A stretch of DNA of 64,000 nt, from NCBI RefSeq assembly GCF_910591885.1, contig NC_063269.1, positions 2,294,001 to 2,358,000 on the forward strand, written 5' to 3'. Each line of letters starts with the position of its first letter. The first letter of the stretch is position 1. The notes beneath the pieces were generated by a model, which did no database searches, had not been told where the DNA came from, and was given only the letters and a program-made list of their open reading frames with translations. Made by a program: the position numbers and the translations under genes. Shown piece by piece: positions 40,880 to 52,525 of this stretch. This DNA is from Bombus terrestris (Eukaryota; Arthropoda; Insecta; Hymenoptera; Apidae).

Positions 40880-42821
40880 AAAGAATGTCAGTGACATATT
40901 TCGCGACCGTTTCGTATTGCATTTCTCGGCAGACCAATTAATAACCGCTTCGTTCTCAACGCACTTTACATAATGAGACTATCCGCATAACGATCGGTGT
41001 TAATTCGATTCAATGGGAACGTCGATTCAGTCGGATAGACGTATTCGACGACCACTCGAATCGTCGACGTGTTTCTCTCCTCGACTTTAGACTCGATGCA
41101 ATCTCGTTGCGATCGTACGTTTGTCTTCGTTGTTTTTAATTGGGAAAGCGAAGAGAGACGCACGATCGCAGCGAGATAACAAATGGCAAAAGACGGTACG
41201 TCTACACCGGGCCTTAAGCTACACCGATACGCGATAAATCAGATCTAAAACACGTGGAAAACCGTACTCGTTTGTCACGTATTCAAGCGGTTTCCATTCC
41301 GAGGAAGTCAAAACCATTCGATCTTGAGCGGTTCGACTAAGATTTAATCTCCAGTCAAGTCCCTGTCGCAAATCGTTATCTTTTACGAGATAGTCGTAAA
41401 TTATAATTGATCGGCTATCGGACGAGCTTGGTGTAAAATATGATCGTCGTACACGGTGACTCGCCGTGGAACGCGTGTTCGTTGGCAGAACAGGCCTGGA
41501 TTCATCCGGTCGAAAGAGAATTTCAATTAGGCGTTAATGGATGATATGAGATTTCCGTTGGATTAAAGCGGATCTCTCTGTACAAATGACTCGTAACGAA
41601 CCGACTGACCGATATACGGTTGCCAGACCTGTCGTTTCGCTCTTTTCAAAAATGCTCTCAAATATGTAGCTCCTCTTTCTTTCAGCCAGTTCAGCCGTAT
41701 ATTCCCTCAAAGGGTCCTACGGTTTCGAACTAACCTGCCCAAAGGCTTGTTGCGCATCTGCAAGCTGGCATATCATTCCGCAAAATGCTCGTTGAGTAGA
41801 ATTAATCCTGAAGTTTTCGACGAAGGGAAATTTAATTCTTCGTTCGCTCCGATTCTGTACGGGTTTACAGGCTTTTCTTTCCCTACGTTTCACGTTTACG
41901 ACGGCCAATTTTATTTAAGTCCTGTAAAGAAGCTTCTGTAATTAACCCCGCTGCGGTCTGCGAATTCTTAGATCCCAATCGCGTTCTCGTTTCAACGAAC
42001 GAAACTTTCGACTCTTAAATAAACTTCAACGTAAAATTTCAATGTACGTGCATTGTCAATTCACGTTTCGACAAACGTCGAATAGAGGAAATTGTCCTTT
42101 CATCCAAATCGAATGGCAATTAAGCAATATTATCCGTCTGCATCTGAATTTCTCAAGCCTTCTAATGATCGCAACAAGTCGAACTTTCCCAAGTTCGTAA
42201 ATCTGATTTTCGCGGAGGCACCAGTGCCATCGATAATCGCGTAAATCAAAGAATCGTTGCCGGTCGGGTTAGGAGGACGTTCCATATCCCGGAGCGTCAT
42301 ATTCTCGAAATGTTTTCATCGAAAAAGCCGCGGGCTTCCATCGGCCCGGTGGCATCCGACGAAAGGCGTCGTCGGAGAGAAAAGGGCGCGCAGCCTTTCA
42401 GAATTCCTATCGTATTGATATCTCTTCGTGGCACTTTACCGAGGCTCTGCAAGTGAGTCGACGACTCGACGATCGGAGAAAGAGACGAGGATGGAGCCGA
42501 GACGATGGCAAACGCGGAGATCCGTAAGGGTGAAATTTAATTGAAGGGCATTTCGCGAAAGAAGCGAACCCGGATGTATCATTAAAGCGAGCGTCCCCCT
42601 GTTCCCTCGCTCTTAACTCGGTAACCCATATTTCACGGGAGCACTTACTCCGGCCATTCTTTCTTCACAAAGCCACTCGTTCCGCGCAAAAATACTCGGC
42701 CGAGGTCGCTACAGCCCAGAGCACTCCTAACCTCGCGAAGAATCGCGGCGGCGTAACCTCGTACTTAGACTCCTGGATTCTTGCTCCGTCTTTTCCTTTT
42801 TACTTGACTGCGCTCTACCGC

Positions 42822-42836
42822 TACGTACGTACGTAC
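42822..42836. repeat. (ACGT)n self-complementary repeat
   Basis: Nearly four ACGT units in a row. The tetramer is its own reverse complement, so the run is a perfect palindrome at every register. Short and probably incidental. Confidence 0.85.
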
Positions 42837-45800
42837 ATTACGTTTCGAGGTTTCTTATTCTTGTCAAGATAGGCGAGGAAATTGGTTGTATTCGTAGGGG
42901 TTGGTCAAACCTTCGAACGTATCCAGCCACGGTTTTCTACATGAATACGTGTGTGATCGAGTAACGTGTAAATTGAAACTGTTATTTCGTGGGTTAGAAT
43001 TTACGTGGATAGAATACGGGTAGAATTAAACAGAGTGTCCGGCTCTGTTGATATAATTAGGGGTTTTAATGATTTGGTATATTTGGTCGTAGATTGATTG
43101 ATATCTGATTTGTACGTTTGCATGATAAATCAAATAATAGGCAAGTAATGAGGTTATTTTGAGGATAACGTTAAACAGAAGAGTTGTTGAATTTATCCCA
43201 CAAAGCTAAATTATAATCAACGCATTATTAAATGAACAAATATCGTCTATTAATTCTTGAAATCCTAACCGTACTTAATCCTATAACAAAATATAAAGGG
43301 GAACAGATATAAAGAGAACGTTCGTCGTTGTTCGTCGTTTGGATCTGAAACGAAGCGAGGCAGATTTAGAGAATGGTAATTGCGTTGGCGAAATCGAGCA
43401 ACAGCAACGGTAGCAAGAATTGTCTTCAAAAGGGCATTGATGGTGGAAAACGAGCTGCGGATCGAGGCGCGTAAGAGGCTTCGATGGTTCCTTGTTGTTC
43501 GTTCTCTTCATTTCCCGCTTCCTGTCTACCACGGTTAGCGTGTACTTGCTAACGAACCCATTGTGGCAACTCGGTCAACGTTTGCTCGGCTAATCCCGCG
43601 TGTTACTTGCAGCTTTAATACTCTGTCCGTCGTGCACAATGCCGGGTATGCAAAATTTCGAACTGCGTTCTGTCTTCGAGCACTCTACCGGGAGCCGGCC
43701 AATTTGCCGCCAATTTCTTTGTCCTCCCGGTTTAATTAGCGTTACCGTTAAAGAACCTCCAACCTGCTTTTTTTCCTAGCGAGAGAGTCTGTCTACGAAA
43801 TCGATCTACCGGTCCTTAGAACAGAAATCTGGTTTCGCAAGTACTTAGTGCCTCCTGATCATTTTGTTTACTCTGGTAAACGACGAAAGTGTCGTCGTGC
43901 TTTTGCCAGACGATAATATCGCGAAGCAGAAAGAGAATTTTGATGCTATGGAAATATTTGAAGATTATTCGGTGATGTTTGATAGTAGCTACAAGGTAAT
44001 TCGACGTTTAAGATCGTGTAAAAGTAGTTTTAAGATGATGAAGAAATTGCACCAAGGTTATTTGGAAATCATTGCAAAGTTGTTTCAGAATCATTTCTCA
44101 CTGTATATCGGTAGCAAAATAGAGTTCAAATAAATTTGTATAATGGTAGGTTTGTTAGAATGATTTAAGAGTGCTATTAAAGTATGTGTCGTATAAAATA
44201 TTTCTATTATGTTTGTTGGTTTATTTCATCAATGTCGTATATTTGATATAGTACAAATTCTGCAATTTGTTCTCGGCGTTCTCCTCCCATTTATTCCCGT
44301 GACAATTGTCACTTTTCATCCAGTTTATATATAAATTCATTAAGAAATCTAGTTGCCGGCTTTTACACCATAGCGTGTTTTCATCGTGCAATTTACGAAA
44401 TTGTCTGTCCGTAGGAAATATCGTTACCAGCTGATTTTATTTGAACTACGCGTTACCATGGTAGAAATTCTCGATGTTGCGTCGTGCGGACAACGAATTC
44501 CACCCAAGGACCACTTCCGATTCGCTTGTACTAGGTTGCTGCTGATTCTGCAGCTTAATAAAGTGGTAGTACATCGTATTAGTTGACTGGACTCTCCGCG
44601 TTCTGCTAACCGCAGACCGCACGACCAGAGGACTTGCTACTACTTCGGATTGTCTCAGTACGTTGTAGATCGTGTTCACCAAGTTTCTCGTTATTTCCTT
44701 TCTTCTTTATCTATAGACATTGCACAATACAATCTTCCATGCGTTCGTTATAATCTTTTGTACTCCTGTAAAGCCCAGTGTCTTCATTGTTCGGCGAATG
44801 TTGCTGTTCTTAACGGAGATATTCTATTGGCAAATGGTAACTGGCTGATTCTTTTGTGAATTTTTACGCGAACTATTTCTACAAAATTTAGGATCTATAA
44901 TAAAATGTCTAAAGAGAAATTTTCAATCATTTTTCCAATCATGCTTCTATCGAATTTATCGTCTGTTAATTTTTATTATCTATTCGACAAAATTTCTTAT
45001 CGAAGAATTTCCAAAGATAACAGAGCATTCATCTTTTTCTATTCTTTCGAAACAGCGCAGTCATAATTTAATTCAATACAATTTGCTATTTTTGTAAACT
45101 GAGCGTCTTCGAGTGTCAACGTTAGCAACAAAAGATTAGGAGCGAAATAACAGAGGACCAGCTTGTCTGAATTAAAACTACGAACCACAAAATTCGGACG
45201 AAGATGTCGGAGCAACTTTGAAAACAATATTTCAGTTCTCGCGTGTCACTCGTGTTCTCGCATGAGAACTCTACCGCGCGCATTAGAGTTCTATTTTTAC
45301 AGAGTCTGTCTATTTGAAGCGACGAGTGAAATTCTTCGTTCCTGAAATAGTTGGGCCGCGTGTCGAGTGTGCATATATGCAGCCTATGGCAAGTATATTA
45401 TCTCGGGTATTCAACGCAACGGCAGTTTTCTTCAGACGGGACGAAATTCGTCATCTTTCCGTGCTTTCTTCCTTCCTTTTGTTGCCGGCCAATTCACACG
45501 GGCTACGTGCCGGCTATCGCCTCGCTTTTGTGTCAGCCCAAATGATTTATTCGGCTGGGGGCCAACAACTGCTACGTTGGTGTCTCGTTGGAACTTCCGG
45601 TAATTTCGTTGGACGCGAGCCGCCGGATCGAATAACTTTTGGGTGGCTCGCGTCGATACCATTTGTATCCATTGGTTGGAAGTTGCGTCTAACGTCGAAC
45701 ACCCTCGACCGCCGCGATCGTTCTCTGGAAATTGCGGAAGCGGAGCGTGGCCGCGTGCATCAAGCCAGCGTCTTGCGGCATAATTTGCCCGCGCTACCGT

Positions 45801-48800
45801 AATGGATTTTGGCGCCAGACCAACCCGGCCTCCGCGATTTCCAAACTCGGTTAACTGCTTCACGATCTTTCACTTGCGTTAAACTGTTATATCGCGATTT
45901 TTTGTGTCTGTACTTTAATACCGAGAATGTTTAGATGAAACAGCGTAAGCGAACATTGATAGCATTGATCGATGATTGGAAATATAGTTCTTTAATATAA
46001 TATAATTTTAAAACGTTGATCTCTGAAGATAGAATTGCTGCGCTCCAGGAATATTACACTTAATATGGTGTATTATTGTGTAAGAGGTGGATTTATTTTT
46101 TAGAGTCGAAGTTGGAGCAATGAAGTTTTATAAAAGGAGAATAACAAATTTAGGAACACTTTTAAAGTTTATGTACACGTAAAAGCTTATTCTTTTAATT
46201 GAACGCATCTACTATGTTTCACGAGATACGAGGAAACTGAGGCCTTCGGAAGCTACATTGATCGATTTCATAAATCGAAGAGCAAACATTGCGTTTAGAA
46301 TCGCAGATACGTATTATTTTCGAAATTTATCTTGAAATTTGCTATTTGCGTCGTTATCTTTTAATAAATGAATTCGTGGAAGCAAGTGATTTGTTTCTTC
46401 GTGTGATAAAATTGAGGAATTGATAAACAGTGCAATTGGACAGTTTGGCCTCTAAGAGGATCAGTTCCGTAGGTTGAATTCTTATTAGATTTTTATTCAA
46501 AGTGTGCCGAGTAATGGTATAAAGAAATTAAAGCGAGAGGTTTACGATACGTGTTTCTTTCTGGTGCGAAATATGTTGCTGGTGAAGTTGAGACGTCCCC
46601 CGGTGTTGACGATCCCTTTATGCGAAAAGTTTGGCACCGAGTCCGGAGAAACTTTTTCTGGATATCGTTGGTACAGGAATGCATTTCCTGCTCGGCAGAT
46701 ACGTTACAACGTGGTAGTGACAGAAGTCGAGCACAGAGGCGCAGTTATATTGAAAACGGAAAACGCTACACGAGTTATGAAATATCGAGAGTTTCTCGCA
46801 GGCATCGGGTACGCGGTTCATTTTATACTGCTCGGCTGTTCGTGAAAATAGTGTAGACTTTCATTTGCATGTCACATTCCGGATAAGACCTGTGTCTTAC
46901 TTTTCTTACTCTCGTATCGAGTTTCATCACTGCCGATGGATCTTCGTTCCGTGTGATTCGATCGCATCTTCATCGATCAAACTTTTGCGTTCTGCCGGTA
47001 AAATGGTTTGACAGTTTACGGATCATTATCGTATTTGAGGAGCCCGGTGCAAGAATGGTACGAGGGTATTTTTTCGAAAACGGAAACGAATACAGGAAAA
47101 ATATTCATAAGTATCGCGATACGCTTTCAGGCAGCAACATAGTATTAGGAATATCAAAGAAATGTGTAATTATCGAACGAGACGTGTTCCTTATCTCTGT
47201 AAATAATCTTCTAAACCGATACTTTATCACGTTCTAACTATCTAATCGCATCTGAACCGGGAATTTTTCAGAAGCTAAGAAGAAAAAGATCATTTTTCTA
47301 TCTGTCGATTAATTTCATTACACCTTGCGTTTCTCGAAAATACGAACTATTTTACCCAGTAGCTTTCCAGTCTGACGAGAAAGAGAAAGATAGAATGAGA
47401 CAAAGAGGGAGAGCTTGATTACGCCCCGCGGGACGCATAATCTTATTTTTCGCATATTTTGGTCACTTTTAATATCTAGTCGTGGAAGATTCGGAAAACC
47501 GTGGAACGAAATGGTCAAACAACCGTCCGGTTCCACGAGTTCGCTAGAAATTCTCGCCCAGCTAGAATTCGCGGTCGCGGATAAACTCGGCTGGCAAAAA
47601 ATTAAGAAATTCCAACGTCCAGCGAGAAACGTTGGCTGGCTTTCCCTTAACGTCGATTTACTCGGTCCTTTTATTACAAACGTGTCTCCTAATCTGCTTT
47701 ATCCCCTCCCGTGGTCTTCCGTGTATTTTGCGACTCTGCAAACGTTCCCCTTTCGAATTTACGCGAATGCCCGAGCAACTGTGGCTCCCGCAACTAACTC
47801 GTTCAGAGCCGTTCCCCGTCCTCTGTTCGTCGATTCTCTAACGTTTCCTCGTGGCGGCAATGCGGTAGACGCGAGAGTAGCCAAGCGACTTCCGATTGCG
47901 CTTCGTAATTACACGTAGGAATTTTAAGATGGAGATTAAGCTTCGACATCTGTTTCAATTCGTTGATTGAAATTCGATTCGCGATCGTTACGTGCCTGTG
48001 TGTTTGGTCAAGCTTCGCTTAAAGGTCTAAGCATTGGTTTCTGCAAGAAATTAGATGTTTCATATTACAGGATCTAGTACAGCGATGTAGAAAGTGTTAA
48101 TTTTGTTTCTGGCGAGTGTAAGAGAAGCTTGGAATGTTTGAACGGCCGCTTGAGTTCGTGTGACTCGGAATTCAAGATGTTGAAACTACGAAACATCCGA
48201 TGGTGTTATTAATAATTTCTTTCATAATTATATATGCTAATTTGGCATTCCTTGTACAATGGTCGAAGCTAATGAATGCTTTATAGACCGCTTAAACGCG
48301 ATAGATCTGTTTTACTGAGATCTTGCAGATTTATAATTTGGCCAAAAATATTCAACGCGTATCTTGCCTTGTCGACAGTTGCCGATATTTTGGCGATGAG
48401 AAATTGTCTCTTGACTGAGCTATGAACCTTCGAAATGTCATCAAAATCAACGGATCGCTCTCGAGCGATATCTCTTCCGAGTATCATTTCACGCGACAAC
48501 CTCCAGTTTCGCGATTACTCTTGCACAAGAGTGCCCAAGAGATCCACAATAATGTAACTACGTAACTAATTCTAAATCTCGATCCGCATTTCTAAATACT
48601 CATCAGCCCACGCGGGTACATCCGTTGTAAATCGCTCTATCTTAAAATACCCGTCGTCACAGTCAGCTCGGGTGTCATAAAACTGCAGCAGTGGGAATTA
48701 GAAGGCCAATAACCCGATAATATTTATGCGAACGCCACCATACACGCTGTGCTCTGATCCAATCCTCCAGGGACATAAAATAGCATGGGTGTCTCTGCAA

Positions 48801-49494
48801 CTGCTAGTAACGCGTTTCCTGGCAAACTCGCCACCATATCTGCGTTAATCGTGCCGTTATCATCGAACCGCGGTCTGTCGAGGCAAAACGTGGCCAGAGT
48901 CCCACATACCCAGATCGGGAAAAGAAGGTTGCTCGTATCGCATCGCGTTGAAGGGATAGATGAATAAACAGAGAGGGCATCGAACGATGGGAAACAGCGG
49001 AAGAACCGAGGCTTAGAGGGATAGGAAGGGTTGCGAATGGATGGCGGAAGAGCGTCGTGCCCTGATATCCACAGATGGTACCTTTCGTTCTGCCCTTTTT
49101 CTTGTCCGTTTTCGTCTTCGCGTTCGTCCTCGTACTGAAACATCGAAGCGCGAACACACACGTGTGATCCGAATAATTGCGCGTCGCTAGAAAAAACCAG
49201 GTCGAAAGAAAACGTCGGTGAAAACGCTCCGACGCGAACTGGAGATCAATGAGACGGAATTAATGGTCGCGTCGGCTCGACGCCCGTCCCCGAAAAAACA
49301 AGTCGAGCGCAAAAGGCTGAAAGGAGGAAAAGCAAAGAGACGCGAGAAACAGGAGCTGACGATGGATACGCCTACGATCGTAGGAGTCGTTCTCCAGCCT
49401 CTGATGTCCACGAAGCGTCTTTGAAGAAAACTACAAACGGATTGTGCTTTCTTTATCGCGCTCTTTGCAACCCTTTTCAACCACGCTGATCCCT

Positions 49495-49519
49495 TTTCTC
49501 TCTCTCTCTTTCTCTCTTT
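49495..49519. repeat. (CT)n tract at the edge of the presumed promoter region
   Basis: CT dinucleotides for about 25 bases. With the GA tract 200 bases downstream it forms an inverted pair of GAGA-type tracts flanking GC-richer DNA upstream of the large alternative first exon. GAGA repeats are common binding sites for GAGA factor in insects; binding here is an inference. Confidence 0.7.
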
Positions 49520-49706
49520 GTATCGTCGTCCGTCTGGAGTGGTTCGCGAAAGAGAAACGGTAGCGCGTCGTCGGCTTAGCGGCTAGAAGAAACAGGCGCG
49601 AAGATCAACGTGTTCGTTGTCGTCGTTAGCGTCGTCATCGTTGTCAACGTCGACGAGGCATCGTAGCCTCGCGGAGTAAGAGACGAGAGAGGCAACACTT
49701 GGGCAG

Positions 49707-49750
49707 AAAGAGAGAGAGAGAGAAAGAGAAAGAGAGAGCGAGAGCTAGAG
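49707..49750. repeat. (GA)n tract
   Basis: Purine tract of GA and GAAA units, about 44 bases, within the presumed promoter region. It is a candidate GAGA-factor platform by composition only. Confidence 0.75.
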
Positions 49751-50168
49751 GCTGAGGCTGGACGAGCTACGAGTAGGGATAGGAGGGTATAGCAGGGCTG
49801 TACCAATGTTCCTGAGGGAACAGCAAAGAGAGAGGACAAGTGGGAGGAATGAGGGAGAACGGGCGAATGAGAGAGATCGTCGGGAGATGAGATAGACGAG
49901 ACAGAGAGAGAAACAGTAGGCCGCGAGGCGCAGGCGTGCGGTTGGTCGCGGCTCGAATCCCGCCGTATTCCAAAGAGGAACACGCCACTCCGCCCCCGGC
50001 ACGGCAGCCACGCGTCAGTCTCACCCGACTGACCTCCTGTCCCTAACTTCCCTCTTCGATTCCTGACCCGCGCACATTGAACTCACGCGGTTTATACCGG
50101 CGAAGACATCGCGCGGCCCGTTCAGTTGCTCTCCGACCGGAAGTGCTGCTGCTTCGTCTCCGAGAGCC

Positions 50169-50267
50169 ATGCTGGTGACGCTGAAACGGCCTAAACTCGG
50201 ATACGTTCGACCGGCCATGGTAAAGGAGGATCAGCGTTACGCGATCGGTGCTCGTCGACCATGTTAG
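50169..50267 (+). other. 32-codon ORF, possible upstream ORF in the leader
   Basis: It opens with ATG after GAGAGCC and encodes MLVTLKRPKLGYVRPA followed by a basic tail, then TAG. A donor-like GTAAAG lies in the middle, after the second ATG at 50217. It lies upstream of the large first exon in the GC-rich part of the presumed promoter. No family is recognised. It may be a translated uORF, part of a small coding exon, or chance. Confidence 0.3.
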
Positions 50268-51078
50268 ATGCTGTGTTTGTCCGAGGCAACGATTCGTCGT
50301 ACTGATACACACGGCCTGCAAGTAGGAATCGTTCGACATGGAAACGAATATCGAGAGGATCGAAAGGCGCGACGGATCGAAGAAGACGGATGATCCTTTC
50401 GCGATGGAGATTCGACGAGTACAATAGCGAGGGTCGAGCAAAAGGGTCGAACCGAAAGGAATCGGGGAAAGCGTCGACGTATCATCGACCACCAGTCGAT
50501 AGAGTTTCTCCGTTCGTTTCGGACGTTCGGTGCGTATAACGGCTGTCTCTGCGTACGCGTACGGGTGGTGGCTGGTGTTTAGTGCGCGCGTCCGCGAACC
50601 ACATCTCTGTTCGCCGCGAGAGTTTCAACGAGAAGTAAACATCGACGGGACTCCATCGAAATTTGATCAAAGTGAACGGAAGTAAGTAATGATTTAAAAG
50701 GAGTAGAGCAGAAGAAGCATCCTCGCAGTGTCGTTCGTTGTAGACGCGTAGTGTCGATCGCCGGTTGATCGTCGATCAAAGTCACGGTGCGGTGTTTCGC
50801 ACAATCTACCACGTGCTCCAGGTAGACTCGAACGACAGGTTACGATTTCCTAGTTATTCGTTGTACGACTGATAGAAGGCGTTGTAGCGAGAAGAAGTAA
50901 ACGAGTTGTTGACATAGAGAAAAAGAGTTTGTTCGTTCTCCTAGTCGAAATATATCGCATCCTGCAATCATCGTAGATCGAGGTTCTATTAAAAGTCATT
51001 ATTAGAAGAATTTAGCGATCGTTGTCGTTATAGTGAAAATTTATTGTACGAGAATCTTCGATATTACATAGATATATC

Positions 51079-51102
51079 TATATATATATATATATATATA
51101 TA
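51079..51102. repeat. (TA)n microsatellite
   Basis: About twelve TA dinucleotides, self-complementary, in the presumed leader of the internal transcript. Likely length-variable. Confidence 0.9.
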
Positions 51103-51545
51103 ATATATTTGAGAGATTTTTATACCGTTGTTCACGGTGAATGTAAAACTCAGTTGAGAGAGATTTATAGAAAAAGCACGAAGAGGAAAGGGAGGAAAAG
51201 AGAAACGGAGGAATATTCGTAAACTGGAAAGATCGAATCTACGTATCGGAACATCATCCGACTAACGAGCAAGCACTCTAAATATAATAATGGTCGTGAG
51301 TTCGCACTTTAATTCCAGTAACAATCGACGAGTAATTAATAACGATCGATTCACGCGAGAATTCCGAGCGTTGAATTACCGTTCGTCGGCATACAATTAA
51401 TCAAATGTTATTTCGAAATATTATACGATCTCTGGCGACGCGAGACAAAGCTTCATTGGTCTATCGACTGATGCAAGGAACGAATATAAATATCGACCCG
51501 AAATAACGAATTATCGGGGAAAATATTCGACTTGTTAAAGACAGA

Positions 51546-51586
51546 CGAGAGAAAAAGAGAAAGAGAGAGGGAGAGAGAGAGAGAGG
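51546..51586. repeat. (GA)n tract in the presumed leader
   Basis: GA-rich purine stretch of about 40 bases, 470 bases upstream of the start codon of the large first exon. The third GA/CT tract of this region. Confidence 0.8.
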
Positions 51587-52003
51587 AACCTGTCGCTTGG
51601 AACGCGTCGTCCAATGAAAGAAGAGAATCGTGGATGAAAATGGAGATCGGTCGCGGACTTTGCAACGTGAACGACAGAAGAAAGGCTTGAACGCGTTGAA
51701 GATAGACGACGAGCAACGAGGAGATTATCGATTTGCTCACGCGTGGGACAACATGTCGCGCGCGAAATGTGCACAAGCTGGTTCGCGAATCGTCTGGGAA
51801 CCTCGGGACAACGAGCAGCATCTTGGAATTCGTGACGCGTTTTAGGATAAGACGCCAGCGTCGAACTTGCGTCTCGTTCGTCGAACGCGAATCGAGCGGA
51901 ATGCATTTCGCTTCGATCGCGTGGAATCTGTAAAATTTAAAGAGTGCGCGACAGATCTTAAAGCGGATATTCGAAGATTCACCTTGGCAAGAGGAACACG
52001 ACG

Positions 52004-52027
52004 ATGATCGTGCAGCTGGGCACCTAG
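52004..52027 (+). other. Short uORF before the internal dystrophin start codon
   Basis: ATG ATC GTG CAG CTG GGC ACC TAG encodes MIVQLGT and stops 31 bases before the main ATG, in a different frame. The arrangement allows reinitiation and could dampen translation of the main frame, provided this stretch is in the mature leader. Confidence 0.5.
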
Positions 52028-52058
52028 TCGGTCGTGTCCTGACGCCGCTAAAACCCAA

Positions 52059-52493
52059 ATGGGCGAACCGAAACCCGCTTCGTCTCCGCAGCCCAACGGC
52101 GGGGTGAAACAGAAGCCGACCAGCCTGAATCTAGCGCCGGGTCCCGGTTTCTATCGCAATGTCAACGGACGTGCGAGCCTGAATGATCGTCATCTACAGC
52201 ACGTCACCGCTGTCGTCGGCGGTGAACGCGCCGCACGCGTCAACAAGTCAGCTTCGCCAAGTCCTGCCGGCGCAGTCAACAATTCCGAATCCGCTGGCAA
52301 TTCAGCAATCGCCACTACCACCGTCCAACTACCAGCTCTACCAACAGTACCACCATTATCAGCATTATCTTCAGCGTGGTCGTTGTCTGCAGAACTTGAA
52401 AATTTGCTGGAACCCCCGCCCCCACCGGCCCCAACACATTCTGCGACCACGCCTCGAACAAACACCGTCGTCAACGACCACCAACAACAGCAG

Positions 52494-52525
<32 letters not shown>

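Larger units (their letters stand above)
17048..49400 (+). other. Dys: Giant dystrophin intron (human intron 55 equivalent), left part
   Basis: The intron opens with GTAAGT and no partner exon is visible before the end of the window, so it is at least 46.9 kb. This part holds simple repeats, a TTTCG-rich array at 19.8 kb, a strong recursive-splicing signal at 40.8 kb, weaker zero-length-exon candidates at 23077 and 31129, and many short ORFs. No ORF here resembles a known family. The longest (172-196 codons near 29.4, 30.3 and 33.7 kb) have R/S/F/C-rich, chance-like composition and no start or splice context. No intact transposon was recognised. Confidence 0.75.
49495..51960 (+). promoter_or_regulatory. 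Dys: Presumed internal dystrophin promoter and 5' leader region
   Basis: This region precedes the 628-codon first exon and differs from the surrounding intron. It is GC- and CpG-richer from about 49.5 to 50.8 kb, is bracketed by CT and GA tracts, and has initiator-like TCAGT matches near 50015 and 50122, with no convincing TATA box. A perfect donor GTAAGT follows GGAA at 50682, and possible acceptors occur near 51318 (AATTCCAG) and 51845 (GTTTTAG), so the leader may be spliced. A 32-codon ORF at 50169 could be a uORF or a short coding exon. The transcription start cannot be fixed from sequence; the call rests mainly on position upstream of the start codon. Confidence 0.45.

Noticed and set aside
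49930..49975. Second tRNA-like T loop (GCTCGAATCCCGCC)
   Set aside because: The five-base stem does not pair and no acceptor stem exists; it is within the GC-rich promoter region.
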